NCBI GenBank assembly: GCA_029834535.1
Contig: JAQMWT010000027.1
Span: 1 to 64,000 of the forward strand
DNA length: 64,000 nt
Source: Chrysophaeum taylorii
Lineage: Eukaryota; Sar; Pelagophyceae; Pelagomonadales; Pelagomonadaceae
Direction of reading: 5' to 3'
A program made the translations under genes and the position numbers. The notes under the pieces are model-generated. The model did not search any database and had not been told where the DNA came from. It saw only the letters and a program-made list of their open reading frames with translations. Position 1 is the stretch's first letter. Every line of letters starts with the position of its first letter. Of this stretch, positions 41,526-51,255 are shown in pieces.

Positions 41526-42799
41526 AGCACTCTAGGAACTAGAGAAGCAGACGAAGGGCTTCTCGCAGCAGGGTTCAGAAAAAAATGCTGGTTGTGTGGG
41601 GGCCAAGTAGCGGTGGTGATGCGCGGCGAGAATTTCCGTGGGTTCTCGATGCTCGGGATGCCAGGCACGCTGATGCGTCGTTTGGCATGCGGCAATTCGA
41701 CGTTCGCGCCGCAAAAGGGCCGCAGCGCGGAGTGAGATGGCACGACTGGGAAAACGCTTGGGGACGTCGACGTCGTTTTGGCGACGTACGAGTGCGACAG
41801 AGCGGGCGCGGCAGGCTGGACGCGAGCGCTGAATGGGTGATACGGCGCGACATCGATAAGGTGCCGCGGCGTTCGAACGGCTCGATGGCCGACAATGATT
41901 GCTGAACTCAACGCTGTCGCGACCTACGACTTCGCTGTGGCGATTCGATCTCGTGCCGCTCGAGACCCTTCATTTCTTGGGGTCTGTCGCGGTCGCGGCG
42001 ATCGATGTGGGCTTCGCGATGCCCGGAGCTGTAGCGAAAGCGTTCTCCGAGGCGGTGCCTGTCCAAACTCGCTGCCGTCGGCTACTCCGCAGCTCCGTGC
42101 GCGTCTCTTGAAACGAGCCAAAGACCTCGGCCTGCCCCGAGTCGGAGTGCGAGCGCGTGTCCTCCTAAGTCTTAGGTCTGTCGAGGGCCCCAATCCAACT
42201 TTCGAGGACTGAAATGCTCCGCGGTTCCACGAGGAGAGCATCGATGGGAAGTGGCGAAATTAGCAGTACCTGGTCGATGGGCACTCGGCGATGGAGGACC
42301 ACCGCCTCATCGAGGGCTGGGTTCATTCCGCCAGGTTTGGGCCCGATGCCCCCACTTTTGTATTAAACCTTCTCGCCCCATATGCTCTGGAGCCGCCTCC
42401 CTCGGAAGATGCGCACCTCCTGGTGCGCCTTCACCCCCCCCCCCCGCGGGTTCCCACAGTTCACGTACGGCCGGGGTCTCAACAAGGTACTCCGCAAATT
42501 CGACATAATGCGGGAGACCTGGTGCTCCCTTGCTCAAAAGCGTGACAACTGGCGACAGACCATCAATTCGCCCTCAATCCCCCTTTCTACACTACACCCT
42601 CTGAACGCCCTGTAGTTACTCCGATCTCGCGCGCCACGGCGCTTGGATTCCGAGCCTACGCCCCATGCATTAAGCTGGCCTCTTCATCTTCCTTGTTTCT
42701 CTCTGCGCTCATCCAATCTGGCTCTTGGATCCTGGGAGTTGCAAGCAAACCAGTGCACAACGTATCACGAAGCCGGCTCAGAAGCTCCTTGATATATTT
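41526..42799. other. Intergenic, possible retroelement debris
   Basis: Fragments at about 42291-42600 (plus) read DHRLIEGWVHSARFGPDAPT in one frame and RETWCSLAQKRDNWRQTIN in another. The W-x2-LA-x-x-R-x2-WR pattern resembles the C-terminal end of some LINE reverse transcriptases, but the match is short. The rest, including open frames at 41513-41911, shows no domain. Confidence 0.3.
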
Positions 42800-44200
42800 T
42801 CAGGCAAGGGGATCTCTGCTACTGCTAAGTCTCCGTTCGGGGGGGTGAGCAGCGTCGTCGTCGTCCTCTTCCACCAATAAGGCGAAGAGTTCGTCGAGGG
42901 CCGCAACCCAGTGGCGAGAAGTGAAGGTGTCGACGTGGTGCCTGCGCATGATATTGTCGGGCTCGTCTATGAGGACGAAGCGAGTGAAAGTTTTGTTGTT
43001 CGACGATGCGCTGCGGCGCGCGGCGAGGGCCTCTTCGTAGACGATGCGGCCGAGGTGGTAGGGGATGACGTTGTCCTGGACCTTATGGAGGATGAGGAGA
43101 GGAATATGCGGTGGAAGGTGCTTGGCGCTGTTTAGGAAGGGGTCCGGGAGAGCGGCAACGAGTTGGTCGAGGAGGCCGCAGGCGCGGCAGACGGCAACGA
43201 AGGCGCGGACGACGGGATAGTGGACGGCGGCGGTGGCGATACTCGGGAACGGCGCGTCGAGGACGAGTGCCTGAATGCCGTCGGAATGTTCGGCGGCAAG
43301 GCGGGATGCGACGGCCGTGCCGAGGCTGTGGCCGTAGACGAGAAGCGCGGCGCGCGGGGCGTTGCCGACGCACCAGGTCTTGGCGGCGACTGCGTCTAGC
43401 GCGAGGCCCTCGGCGGACGGAGAGCCCGTCGAGTCTGCGAAGCCCCGATAATCGAAGGCCACCACAAAAGCGTCGAAGAGGGTCGCGAGGGCGCGGCAGA
43501 GCTCGACGCGGGCGGAAGGTCGTCGCGCGAAGACGCCGAGGCGCGTGCCCGCGTTGCCGTGAAAGAAGAGGACGACGCGCTTTGCGTCGCGCAGATCGGC
43601 GGGTCGGCGGGTCGCCGCGGGCGGCGCAAGCACGAATCCACCGAGGGTCTCGCCGTCGGCGGTCGTGGCGCGAACGTTGCTCGCCGAGAGCGAGTAAAAA
43701 GCGCGCCGAGGTCGCTCTAGGTCGCGCAATATCGACGGCGCGCGAGCCCAGTGCATGAAGGTCAGCGCGCGGCACGCGGCGACCCACGCGGCGCTCCCAA
43801 AGGCTTCCCACGCGACGGCGATCTGAAAGACGACCGACCAGATACCGAGCCCGTCCCGTTGCGCCGACGGCCGATTCCCGTCGACGAGCCAGTGACCGAC
43901 CATAACCTGGAGCGCGAGGGACCCCAGCCCGACACACGCGGCTTTTGCGGCGCTCGTGCGGAGCAGTGCGACGACACACCCCTGGGCGACGGCGGCGACT
44001 GGCCGCCGCGCGACCGCCGTCGCGAGCGAGACGGCCGCTTGCAACACCACGAACGCCGGGGGCCACACACGACTGATTATGGCCAAACTACACGCCTGCT
44101 CGATCGGTACGAGTACGGCGTGGAGCCCCAAATTCCCCAGCGAGACGTGACTTTTGCGGTACAGGGCATACTCGCGCGCATATACGTCGAGCATTGGCAT
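42800..44200 (-). CDS. Fusion of an Mpo1-like (DUF962) region and an ABHD12/13-like serine hydrolase
   Basis: Residues 1-155 look like the Mpo1/DUF962 membrane protein family: YRKSHVSLGNLGLHAV (His18, Asn23, His27) at the start and VGHWLVDGNRPSA (His103) later, with several membrane segments. Yeast Mpo1 is an iron-dependent dioxygenase that shortens 2-hydroxy fatty acids in phytosphingosine breakdown. Residues about 170-440 are an alpha/beta hydrolase of the ABHD12/13 kind: FFHGNAGTR, DYRGFADSTGSPSAEGL, nucleophile Ser292 in GHSLG, Asp376 in KVQDNVIP and a His pair at 421-422. The family includes lysophospholipases and palmitoyl thioesterases. One open frame spans both, so it would be an ER-membrane enzyme able to release and then shorten acyl chains. 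I do not know this fusion from elsewhere. Confidence 0.78.
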   Translation of the reverse strand: MPMLDVYAREYALYRKSHVSLGNLGLHAVLVPIEQACSLAIISRVWPPAFVVLQAAVSLATAVARRPVAAVAQGCVVALLRTSAAKAACVGLGSLALQVMVGHWLVDGNRPSAQRDGLGIWSVVFQIAVAWEAFGSAAWVAACRALTFMHWARAPSILRDLERPRRAFYSLSASNVRATTADGETLGGFVLAPPAATRRPADLRDAKRVVLFFHGNAGTRLGVFARRPSARVELCRALATLFDAFVVAFDYRGFADSTGSPSAEGLALDAVAAKTWCVGNAPRAALLVYGHSLGTAVASRLAAEHSDGIQALVLDAPFPSIATAAVHYPVVRAFVAVCRACGLLDQLVAALPDPFLNSAKHLPPHIPLLILHKVQDNVIPYHLGRIVYEEALAARRSASSNNKTFTRFVLIDEPDNIMRRHHVDTFTSRHWVAALDELFALLVEEDDDDAAHPPERRLSSSRDPLA

Positions 44201-44247
44201 CTGGGGCCCACAAACGGGGTAAGGTATCGCGCGTTCTCGTGAGGAAG

Positions 44248-44604
44248 ATGATGACTGCTCTTTGTCGAGGCGAGGACTGGGTGTTCGCGTTGTTCTACGG
44301 TGTGTCCGAGAGCGCCCTCGAGGACATCATGACGCAGCCGCATCACGGCTCTTCGATAAGGTTGGTATCGACCTGCACGTTGGTTAGGGCGACTTCGGAC
44401 GAGATCGACGACGAAACCGTCCAGCTTCCCAGCGACGCGGCGCACAAGCTTGTCGTCGTCGTCGAGGGGCTTATGAAGAAGCATACGTCGCGTGCCGGTT
44501 GGCCGCTGAAAACGGACGCCTCGGGCTGTATTGGGCATGCGCCAAAACGAGTACCCACCCTTGGGATGTTCGACACGCGTGCTCTGCGGTGGTCCTCGTC
44601 TTGA
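44248..44604 (+). CDS. Possible small hypothetical protein
   Basis: From the ATG pair at about 44248 the frame reads ALCRGEDWVFALFYGVSESA, LPSDAAHKLVVVVEGLMKK and ends after about 118 residues. The start would be 47 bp from the divergent start of the Mpo1-ABHD gene. Composition looks protein-like, but I recognise no family. It may include unseen introns or be chance. Confidence 0.3.
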   Translation: MMTALCRGEDWVFALFYGVSESALEDIMTQPHHGSSIRLVSTCTLVRATSDEIDDETVQLPSDAAHKLVVVVEGLMKKHTSRAGWPLKTDASGCIGHAPKRVPTLGMFDTRALRWSSS

Positions 44605-44980
44605 GGCGCCCCTGGAAGGAACGTGTTGTTGTTCCAAGGTCGCCGTCACATCTCGAGGTCCTTTTTCGAGTGGACGCCAGAGCACCGCGGAAAGAAACGT
44701 AACCAACGGACAGGGACGCGGCGGCTACCGACCGACCGGCCGGCCAGCCACCCACCCACCCACCTCGAGGTTGTCGTCATCTGGGTCGAGGACAACGGCT
44801 GCCCCTGGAACCGCGCGCCGCGCTCGGCTCGTGTAGTGGATAGAAGAGCGACGATGTCGGCGTCCAGAGAGCATCGAGCTGCGATGCGAGCATTGGACCG
44901 TCACGAAAAAAAAGTGCTGCAGCCGTCGTCGCTCAACCCGACCGCGCAACGGCGTTGCCGTCGCGCCACGCGCGGGAGAG
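44605..44980. other. Intergenic, no supported gene
   Basis: Frames on both strands are open but overlap and show no domain. A short CCGACCGACCGGCCGGCCAG repeat lies near 44728-44747. Confidence 0.35.
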
Positions 44981-46465
44981 TTAGAGATACTCGGCGCGGA
45001 GGCGCGCGCGAGAGAGGAGCTTGGTGACGACCTTGGCCCAGCGGAGAGCTTGGCGGCGTTGGTGCGCGTCTCGTTGCGCCGCGTGGCGGCGGCGCTCGTG
45101 GTCCTCCAGCGCGGCGCGGAGCGCCGGCGCGTGGCGCTCGGCAACAATCACGCCATCGCGCTTGGGGCGCGGGGGTCGGGCCGACGACGAATGCGTCAAT
45201 CTTGAGGCAGAAGGGTCGCGCTCCCAGCCGACCATGACGCGAGCGCGCGGGAGATCCAGCGCCTTGGCTACCTTATGCGCGTCGTCGCCCTTAAACCAGA
45301 CGGCGCCCTTGGGGACGAGGTTGGGGTCGCCGTCGACGACGTCGATCTCGCCATAGGCGTTGACGGGCAAGGAGCCGTCGTCTCCTACGGGGTCTGGGGT
45401 CCATTCGTCGGTCTGATCAATACCGTAGAGAGGACCTTCTTCGCCCTCGCGGACGCGGCGAAAGTGGCGGAGCCATTCGCGCTGCGTCCGGAGGGTCTGG
45501 ACGTCGGCGCGGCGGTAGACGGGCTCGCCGCGAAAGAGACCGACGCTCGAGGCGGTCTGGTCGACGCGTTCGCGCTTTGATAGCGTCGACCGGAGCGCGT
45601 AGGCGGGATGGTCCCGGAAGGCACCGCGGCTCCCAGGGAGCGAGGCCCCCGTACTCATCCGCGCCGACCCACCGTTGAGCGCGGCGAGCGTGCGCGGCCA
45701 CCACGCCCTATCGCTCTTGGGGAGCCTCCGCTTGTCGGGGACGACGCCCTGGCAGTCGCCGGTGATGTCTGCCCAAGCTCCGTCGGCGTACTCGATGACG
45801 TATGCGAACCGACGATCGACGCCGCAGTCGCCGACGCGCGCCCACACCTCGAACCCGGGCTTAGGCGAGCGGCCGCGCCGGCACGCGACTGGGTCGGTTC
45901 CGACGACGAGACGCGCGTCGAGCCCGACGGATAGGGCGAGCGCGCACGCCACTTGCGCAGCCTCGGACGCGTCGAGCTCGCCCCGAAGCGCGTGCCGCGC
46001 GAGCGTCGCCGGTTCCGACCCCAGACGCATTCCTGATCGCTCCTTGCGCGCGCGCCGCAACGCCTGGGCGACGGCGTTCCACGCGCCGCGCGTGCTTGTC
46101 TCGCCGCGCGCCGCCGCCTTGAGCCGCGAGACAACCTGGGCCGGCACCAGAGCGCGCGCTGCCTCCACCACCATCTCCTCGCCGCACCACTCGCTCGCCA
46201 GCCGCAGCCGGCAACACGTGGCGACAAGTTGTGCTTGGTGGATCGCGACGCGCGACCGTCGCCACGCGGCGGCCTCGGCCAGCTCCGCAGCGCTCTTTTT
46301 CTTCCGCTTCTTCGCCACGGGCTCCCCGATCTCGACCTCCTCCGCCAGCGGGACTGGTACCTCGCCCTCCGACGACGAGCTCGACGCGCCCTCCCAGCAC
46401 GCTCCGTCCTCTTCGTCGGAATCACCCATAAAGAAGTTAGAATAAAGCGACGCGAGTCCGGGCAA
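44981..46465 (-). CDS. XPC/Rad4 nucleotide-excision-repair damage sensor
   Basis: The 494-residue single-exon protein begins with an acidic and Lys-rich, nuclear-signal-like segment (VAKKRKKKS). A transglutaminase-like fold follows (about 150-250, with FAYVIEYADGAWADIT), then the beta-hairpin domains: GAFRDHPAYALRSTLSKRE (BHD1), FRGEPVYRRADVQTLRTQREWLR (BHD2) and NAYGEIDVVDGDPNLVPKGAVW (BHD3). XPC/Rad4 finds helix-distorting lesions and recruits TFIIH in global genome repair. It is short compared with animal XPC (about 940) but the diagnostic part is complete. It ends shortly after BHD3 with a basic helix. Confidence 0.9.
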   Translation of the reverse strand: MPGLASLYSNFFMGDSDEEDGACWEGASSSSSEGEVPVPLAEEVEIGEPVAKKRKKKSAAELAEAAAWRRSRVAIHQAQLVATCCRLRLASEWCGEEMVVEAARALVPAQVVSRLKAAARGETSTRGAWNAVAQALRRARKERSGMRLGSEPATLARHALRGELDASEAAQVACALALSVGLDARLVVGTDPVACRRGRSPKPGFEVWARVGDCGVDRRFAYVIEYADGAWADITGDCQGVVPDKRRLPKSDRAWWPRTLAALNGGSARMSTGASLPGSRGAFRDHPAYALRSTLSKRERVDQTASSVGLFRGEPVYRRADVQTLRTQREWLRHFRRVREGEEGPLYGIDQTDEWTPDPVGDDGSLPVNAYGEIDVVDGDPNLVPKGAVWFKGDDAHKVAKALDLPRARVMVGWERDPSASRLTHSSSARPPRPKRDGVIVAERHAPALRAALEDHERRRHAAQRDAHQRRQALRWAKVVTKLLSRARLRAEYL

Positions 46466-47722
46466 GCGCTCCTGCGCCGCGAGTTGAGCGTCGCGTCTTG
46501 AGAGCGCGTCCCGCTCATGTCGTTCTCACTTCGATTTCTCAACGCGGGCCAAGGTATGTATGACCAGGGCGTTTGTTCCAGCGCCTCGTGCATGCTCGCC
46601 ATCGGCGCACTTCAAACCGAACGAGTCCGTGCGCGCCGCCAACCTCTACCTCGCTCGAGTTTCGCAGTACGCGTGTCTCGACCAGGTCAACAAGAGCAGC
46701 CCGACACGGCGACGCGACCGCGGTCACGCGTGCTCGACGACGTCGATGTCGAGTAGTCTCGTCCCACGGAATACAGGTGTTTCGTAGATGAAGTCGCGAT
46801 GGCCGTCCAGATGGTCTTCATTCATTCAGGGATTCCCGACGGGCTGAGCTGAGCTCAGCTGGCCGGCAGCGCCGCGATTCTCAAACGACACATCACGGCG
46901 ACCCCACATGCCGCTCGACCGTACTGAAGGCTCATCGCCCCGCGTCGTACTTTAATGTGATGGCGTGCCTGGAGTCGAATCGGCGGCGGAGCAAGATGTC
47001 ACCTTTGGCTAAGTATCGACCACTGCGACCGTGATATTCCAAGAGCGCCACAGTTGCACTTGCCCGCGCTTGCGCCGAGGCTCGAGCATTGGGCTTATGA
47101 TGCTCAAGGCCGGCGTCCCGCGCGACAAAGCAACTCAGCATGCCTTGTATCCAGCGAGGTGTCACTCGTCGCAAAAATCATACGATGATGCCAGATGTCA
47201 AATAATATTCATCTTGTTTATCGGGGTGGGCCACGAACGCAGGGTCGTCAAAAGTTATCGTCGATGGTTGCTCCCGTTCATGAGAGTCCACTTTTCACGA
47301 AACAGGCGACGAGTACTCTCTCGCCCCCAATGGAATGCGGGGTCGCGAAAGTACGAACGAGATTCGCGATGTCACACCTGTGAAGTCCGTTAATCGTTCG
47401 CGCGAGCGGGCGCTGGTTTACCTGCACGGATTCGCGCATTCCGTGACAAGAGGGCTCTAAAGGCAGGACTAGCCGGAAGGTGCAAGTGTCGTGCACGTAG
47501 ACATTAAGACGCACGAGGACACTAACTTCTGGGCAGATAGTTTACTACTACACTTATAAGTCACCCCGCATATCATGAGGATCGCTGACGAGGTGAAATT
47601 CGTGACCTCATCTCTTTAAGTTCCGAGGGCTGGACGATATAGTCGCTGTCCCCAGTAGGTGTGAGACATGAAGCGTGGCAAGAACGACAAGGCCGTTCGG
47701 GCACACGAGAGAAGCTGTGGTG
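46466..47722. other. Intergenic, no supported gene
   Basis: Several frames (46517-46790 plus, 46932-47174 minus, 47031-47393 plus) are open but none shows a known domain or agreement between overlapping readings. TCATTCATTCA words near 46813 recur at about 50941 and 55736. Confidence 0.4.
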
Positions 47723-48004
47723 TTATGCCTTGAGCATCTCCTGTATCTTCCCGTTGCGAAGCAAGGGGAGCGTGCCGCCCATGCCCCCGTCGTTGCAGCC
47801 CCCAACAAACTGGCCCTTGACGAAGACCTGTGGCACCGACGTCTTTCCAGTCTTAGCGAGGAGCTCGGACTTCATCCCGCCGTCGACTTCAATGTACTTA
47901 AAGTCGATCTCGGCCGTCTTCAGCGCCTCGACGGCCTTCTTGCAGAACGGACACCAGTCATTGGCAAACACGACGACGTCATTCGCATCGATCTCTTTCT
48001 GCAT
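47723..48004 (-). CDS. Dithiol glutaredoxin
   Basis: The 93-residue protein is a bare glutaredoxin fold. The active site is CPFC at residues 18-21 within FANDWCPFCKKA, the cis-Pro block is TSVPQVFV, and the glutathione-binding block is GGCNDGG. It reduces disulfides and protein-glutathione mixed disulfides with glutathione. Length is typical for cytosolic dithiol glutaredoxins, and the frame has no leader, so the cytosol is likely. Start is the ATG at 48004. Confidence 0.93.
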   Translation of the reverse strand: MQKEIDANDVVVFANDWCPFCKKAVEALKTAEIDFKYIEVDGGMKSELLAKTGKTSVPQVFVKGQFVGGCNDGGMGGTLPLLRNGKIQEMLKA

Positions 48005-48506
48005 CTTGGTTTGCTTGTGATTTAATTGGTGGGCGACACTTTACCTGGGGCTTACGGAAAAGAAGAACAAGCGTGGAAAACGCTTAATAACCCGTTATTA
48101 ACTGTCGAGTTCTTTTTGAAGTAAGTCTTACCACCACGGCGAGCCACATGGGCCTTACCCGCGCCCCACCTGCGTGAGGACCGATGATAGTCCGCTGCGG
48201 GCGCACGGTTCGAATTTGAATGACGTCTGACCGTAGGTACCAATGCGCGGTATCGATATCCAGCCAAACTCGGAGGGCACACGGGCGGCTACATACTCCA
48301 CGAGTTACGCGTGTGGCATCAGCCAGTGCCGCAGGGCGCCTGCAGATCCGCGAGCGCGTGTGCACTGCGGGGCTGGCTTGGAAAAGACGTGTCGGCGCCC
48401 TGATTTTTTCGAGAGCGGACTACCCCGGCGAGGATAGCCGGCGAGCTCGCTCACTCACTCACTCGAGCTCGCTCACTCACTCACTCGAGCGAGCTCGCTC
48501 GCTCGC
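48005..48506. other. Intergenic with (CTCA)n and (CTCG)n microsatellite
   Basis: The 48447-48508 interval holds CTCACTCACTCACTCG and GCTCGCTCGCTCGCTC runs next to the phosphatase stop codon. No supported gene. Confidence 0.5.
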
Positions 48507-50201
48507 TCAAGAGTCGGGGACGATGTCGATATCGATGGTGCGACGGCGTGGAGGGGTCGTAGATGCGTCGACTTGGGTTTCATCGTCAGGTTCGGCATGG
48601 GGTGTCACGGGGGCGACAGTACTACTGCCAGGAGTCGGCGGGGAGTCAGGCGTGCCATTGAGGCACAGGATTAGGACCGTGACGTTGTCACGGGACTTTC
48701 GGTCGTGTATTGCCGAGTTTGCAAGCCGTTCGGCGGCGAGCTGTGGGTCGGCGTGGTGCATGAGGTCAGCGCGCGCAAAGGCGACGGCGTCGGTGTCGGA
48801 GAAGACGTTGAAAAGGCCGTCGGTGGCGAGGAGGACGAACTCGTCGGCCGGGTTGAGGTCGTCGACACGGATGTCGGGTTCGGCGACGACGAGGCGGCGC
48901 TTCTTCTTAGAAGCGGGCGTCGGCGGGGGCGGCGCTTCGGCAGAATCGCCGACGAGCTCGGAAATAGACTTCTTGAGCTCGGCATCGCCGAACGCCCGCG
49001 ACACGGCGAGTTCGCCCATAACGCGCTTGTGGATCACAAAGCCGCCGGCGGCCTTTATCCGCGCGGCCTCGTCTTTTCGCGAGGGCTTGTGGTCCTCGGA
49101 AAGAGGGATGGGGTCGCCGCCGCGACAGAGCACGGCACGCGAGTCGCCCACATTCGCGCAACACAGGAGTTTGGTCGTGACGAGCGCGACGACAGCAGTG
49201 CTGCCCGCTTGCGGTTTGCCAGAACTCGATATGAAGCGCTCGTCCGCGCGCAGAAAGGCTGCCGTCATAGCTGCCTTTGTACTGACCTCGTTCCACTCTC
49301 CATGAATCTTGGCAAGGTCATCGGCAAGGTGGAGGTGGAGCTGCTTGCGGAGAAAGGCCGCGCAGTTCGAACCGCCGTGGCCGTCGAAGACTGCCACGTA
49401 CGAGCACGGCGACCTCGCCACGTGGAGGAGATCCTGGACGACGGCGGCTCTGTCCTCCATCGCGTCCCTCACCCCCATCTCCTCGGCGATGCCGTAGTCA
49501 AACCTGTTGATCGAGAAGCCCGTGCGCGCGACGAGTATACGATCCGTCAGCCGGAGCTTACAGGGCCCGGCATAGGGCCCCTCGAGGCGCATGTAGGTGC
49601 CGTTTGTCGACGATAGGTCACGCAGGTAAAACGTCGTATCAACCCGCACGATCCGGAAGTGGGACCGAGACAAGTCCCCGTCCGGTACGACGATCGTGTT
49701 GTCCAACGACCGCCCGAGAGTTGCGCCGGTCTCGTCCACGGTGTGCGTCGTCCCAGCGATTGGCCCGGTTACGAACCGTATCTCGACGTGGCGAGGAGTG
49801 ACGCCAGTCACCTTGGCGACCGAGCTCGCGGCCGCAAACGACGCGCCGAGCAACAGAGGCCACTCACGAGCGGAGTCTCGCTCTTCGTCTATGCTGACGC
49901 GTACCGCGACGGTTCCCGACGCGGCGCGAACGCTGAAGACGCTGTCGGCATCGCGCTCAATGACCGCGTGCACGGGTTCCATTGTTGGGTCGCTCGACAC
50001 GCTTATCAAGTTCTCAGCGTTGCGTCCGATGGTCGCGCGACTGCTCACGACAAAACCCTTCCTGCGCCCGCCCTCGGCACCCAACGTCGTTAGCTTCAAA
50101 ATGATATGATCCAACCCCACCGAACCACGGCGACTGTTCGCCTGCTCCCTAGACCGCCGCACAATGTCGGGCGTGCGCCGAGTGTTCTGTGATAGCCTCA
50201 T
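48507..50201 (-). CDS. PP2C (PPM) protein phosphatase with N-terminal FHA domain(s)
   Basis: In this 564-residue protein, a clear FHA domain (GATLGRSLDNTIVVPD, LSRSHFRI, LRDLSSTNGTYMR, about residues 165-240) precedes a full PP2C catalytic domain (about 245-525). The PP2C blocks are RDAMEDR, VAVFDGHGG, AGSTAVVAL, ANVGDSRAVL, LSEDHKP, GELAVSRAFGD and LLATDGLFNVF, including the metal-binding Asp residues. An earlier segment (GFVVSSRATIGRNAENL, about 48-130) looks like a second, weaker FHA. FHA domains bind phosphothreonine, so the enzyme probably docks on phosphorylated partners before removing phosphate. Plant KAPP has the same FHA-PP2C order, though with a membrane anchor not seen here. The tail is Pro/Thr-rich. 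Confidence 0.9.
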   Translation of the reverse strand: MRLSQNTRRTPDIVRRSREQANSRRGSVGLDHIILKLTTLGAEGGRRKGFVVSSRATIGRNAENLISVSSDPTMEPVHAVIERDADSVFSVRAASGTVAVRVSIDEERDSAREWPLLLGASFAAASSVAKVTGVTPRHVEIRFVTGPIAGTTHTVDETGATLGRSLDNTIVVPDGDLSRSHFRIVRVDTTFYLRDLSSTNGTYMRLEGPYAGPCKLRLTDRILVARTGFSINRFDYGIAEEMGVRDAMEDRAAVVQDLLHVARSPCSYVAVFDGHGGSNCAAFLRKQLHLHLADDLAKIHGEWNEVSTKAAMTAAFLRADERFISSSGKPQAGSTAVVALVTTKLLCCANVGDSRAVLCRGGDPIPLSEDHKPSRKDEAARIKAAGGFVIHKRVMGELAVSRAFGDAELKKSISELVGDSAEAPPPPTPASKKKRRLVVAEPDIRVDDLNPADEFVLLATDGLFNVFSDTDAVAFARADLMHHADPQLAAERLANSAIHDRKSRDNVTVLILCLNGTPDSPPTPGSSTVAPVTPHAEPDDETQVDASTTPPRRRTIDIDIVPDS

Positions 50202-51255
50202 ATCCTGCGGCTGTCAAGGTTGAGGCCTCCGAAGCGATAATGCGTTCTTCTTCATCGTTTCTTCCAGCACTTTTTTGATCACTTTTTACAAAATCACCCC
50301 AAGAGGGTCGTAATAATTAGGATAATTATTGCAAAGGGTTTTAGAGTAGTCCTATTGTTTGAAGGAATTCCGATTTTCTTCCACCGCGACATCACGAATG
50401 AATCCGCGGGCCCGACTAGCACGAAAATGAGCACGATCTCGCTGACTGCAATAAACGCGGCTCTTTCTATGGCTGAAGTACACGTTGCTCTTGTGGAACC
50501 GACCGTCGGACGAAAAGGGTCTGGGGACGTAGTACAACGGAGCCACGGGACCTTGGAGCAAGCATTACAATCACGACGGCTGAAGAAGTACCGTTCCAAT
50601 TGTGGCAACCAACTTAGGAGCCATACTTCCCGGCATCGAACACGCTGCAACGCTCCCGGACAGAGAGAAGCCCTGGTGCCAAGGCCCATTACGCATGATT
50701 GTGTCCACTCTTGGACCGCGGCAGTGTGCCGAGGGAAGATGCGTAGTACACGGACGAAATGGCCTGGCCAAAATCCCCACACGCGAAGCGACCTCGGCCG
50801 CGCGCTCGACGCACTCGCCGCGCGTGTTCGGGTTGAGGCACTTCTCATCATGACCGCAGACCGTTTCCGACCAAAGAAAAATCGCGGCATGCGAAGCACA
50901 GCGCGAATATTTCGGGCGAGCCAATCGCCTTGATCACTCATTCCTTCATTCATTCATGAGCCTGGTGCTCGCTCGCTCGCTCGCTCGCTCGCCGTGTTAA
51001 TGACGAGCGGGACCGTGTTACAAAGGGCCGGGGGGGGTGGGCTTTCGGCTTGGTTGCGCCTACCGAGGCGCGACGGTGCTCCCTATAGCTCTCTCTCCAT
51101 GCGCCTCGGAACCTGGGTAAATCATCACGAGAGTCGCAGAGGTCGATTGTCTTAGAGATAGAGAAGCCCCGAAGTCCGATAGCAAGGCAAGGAATTGAAT
51201 GGCGAAGACGTGCAGGGTGGCTGGCGCATACGGGTAGGGGAATAATGGTATTCTT
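50202..51255. other. Intergenic, unassigned open frames
   Basis: Long frames exist on both strands at 50294-50953, and no reading shows a family match. A (GCTC)n run lies at about 50973-50993. GTGCTCGCTCGCTCGC and the earlier (CTCG)n run suggest a shared microsatellite habit of the genome. Confidence 0.35.

Noticed and set aside
42291-42600. LINE reverse transcriptase end
   Set aside because: Only one short W-LA-R-WR pattern supports it, in a frame different from the preceding segment; kept only as a remark.
50294-50953. 219-residue minus-strand frame as a gene
   Set aside because: Three overlapping frames are all open and none has recognisable motifs or a convincing start.
48447-50993. CTCG/CTCA runs near 48.45 kb and 50.98 kb as CRISPR-like or regulatory arrays
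   Set aside because: Simple 4-bp microsatellites without unique spacers, in a eukaryotic genome.
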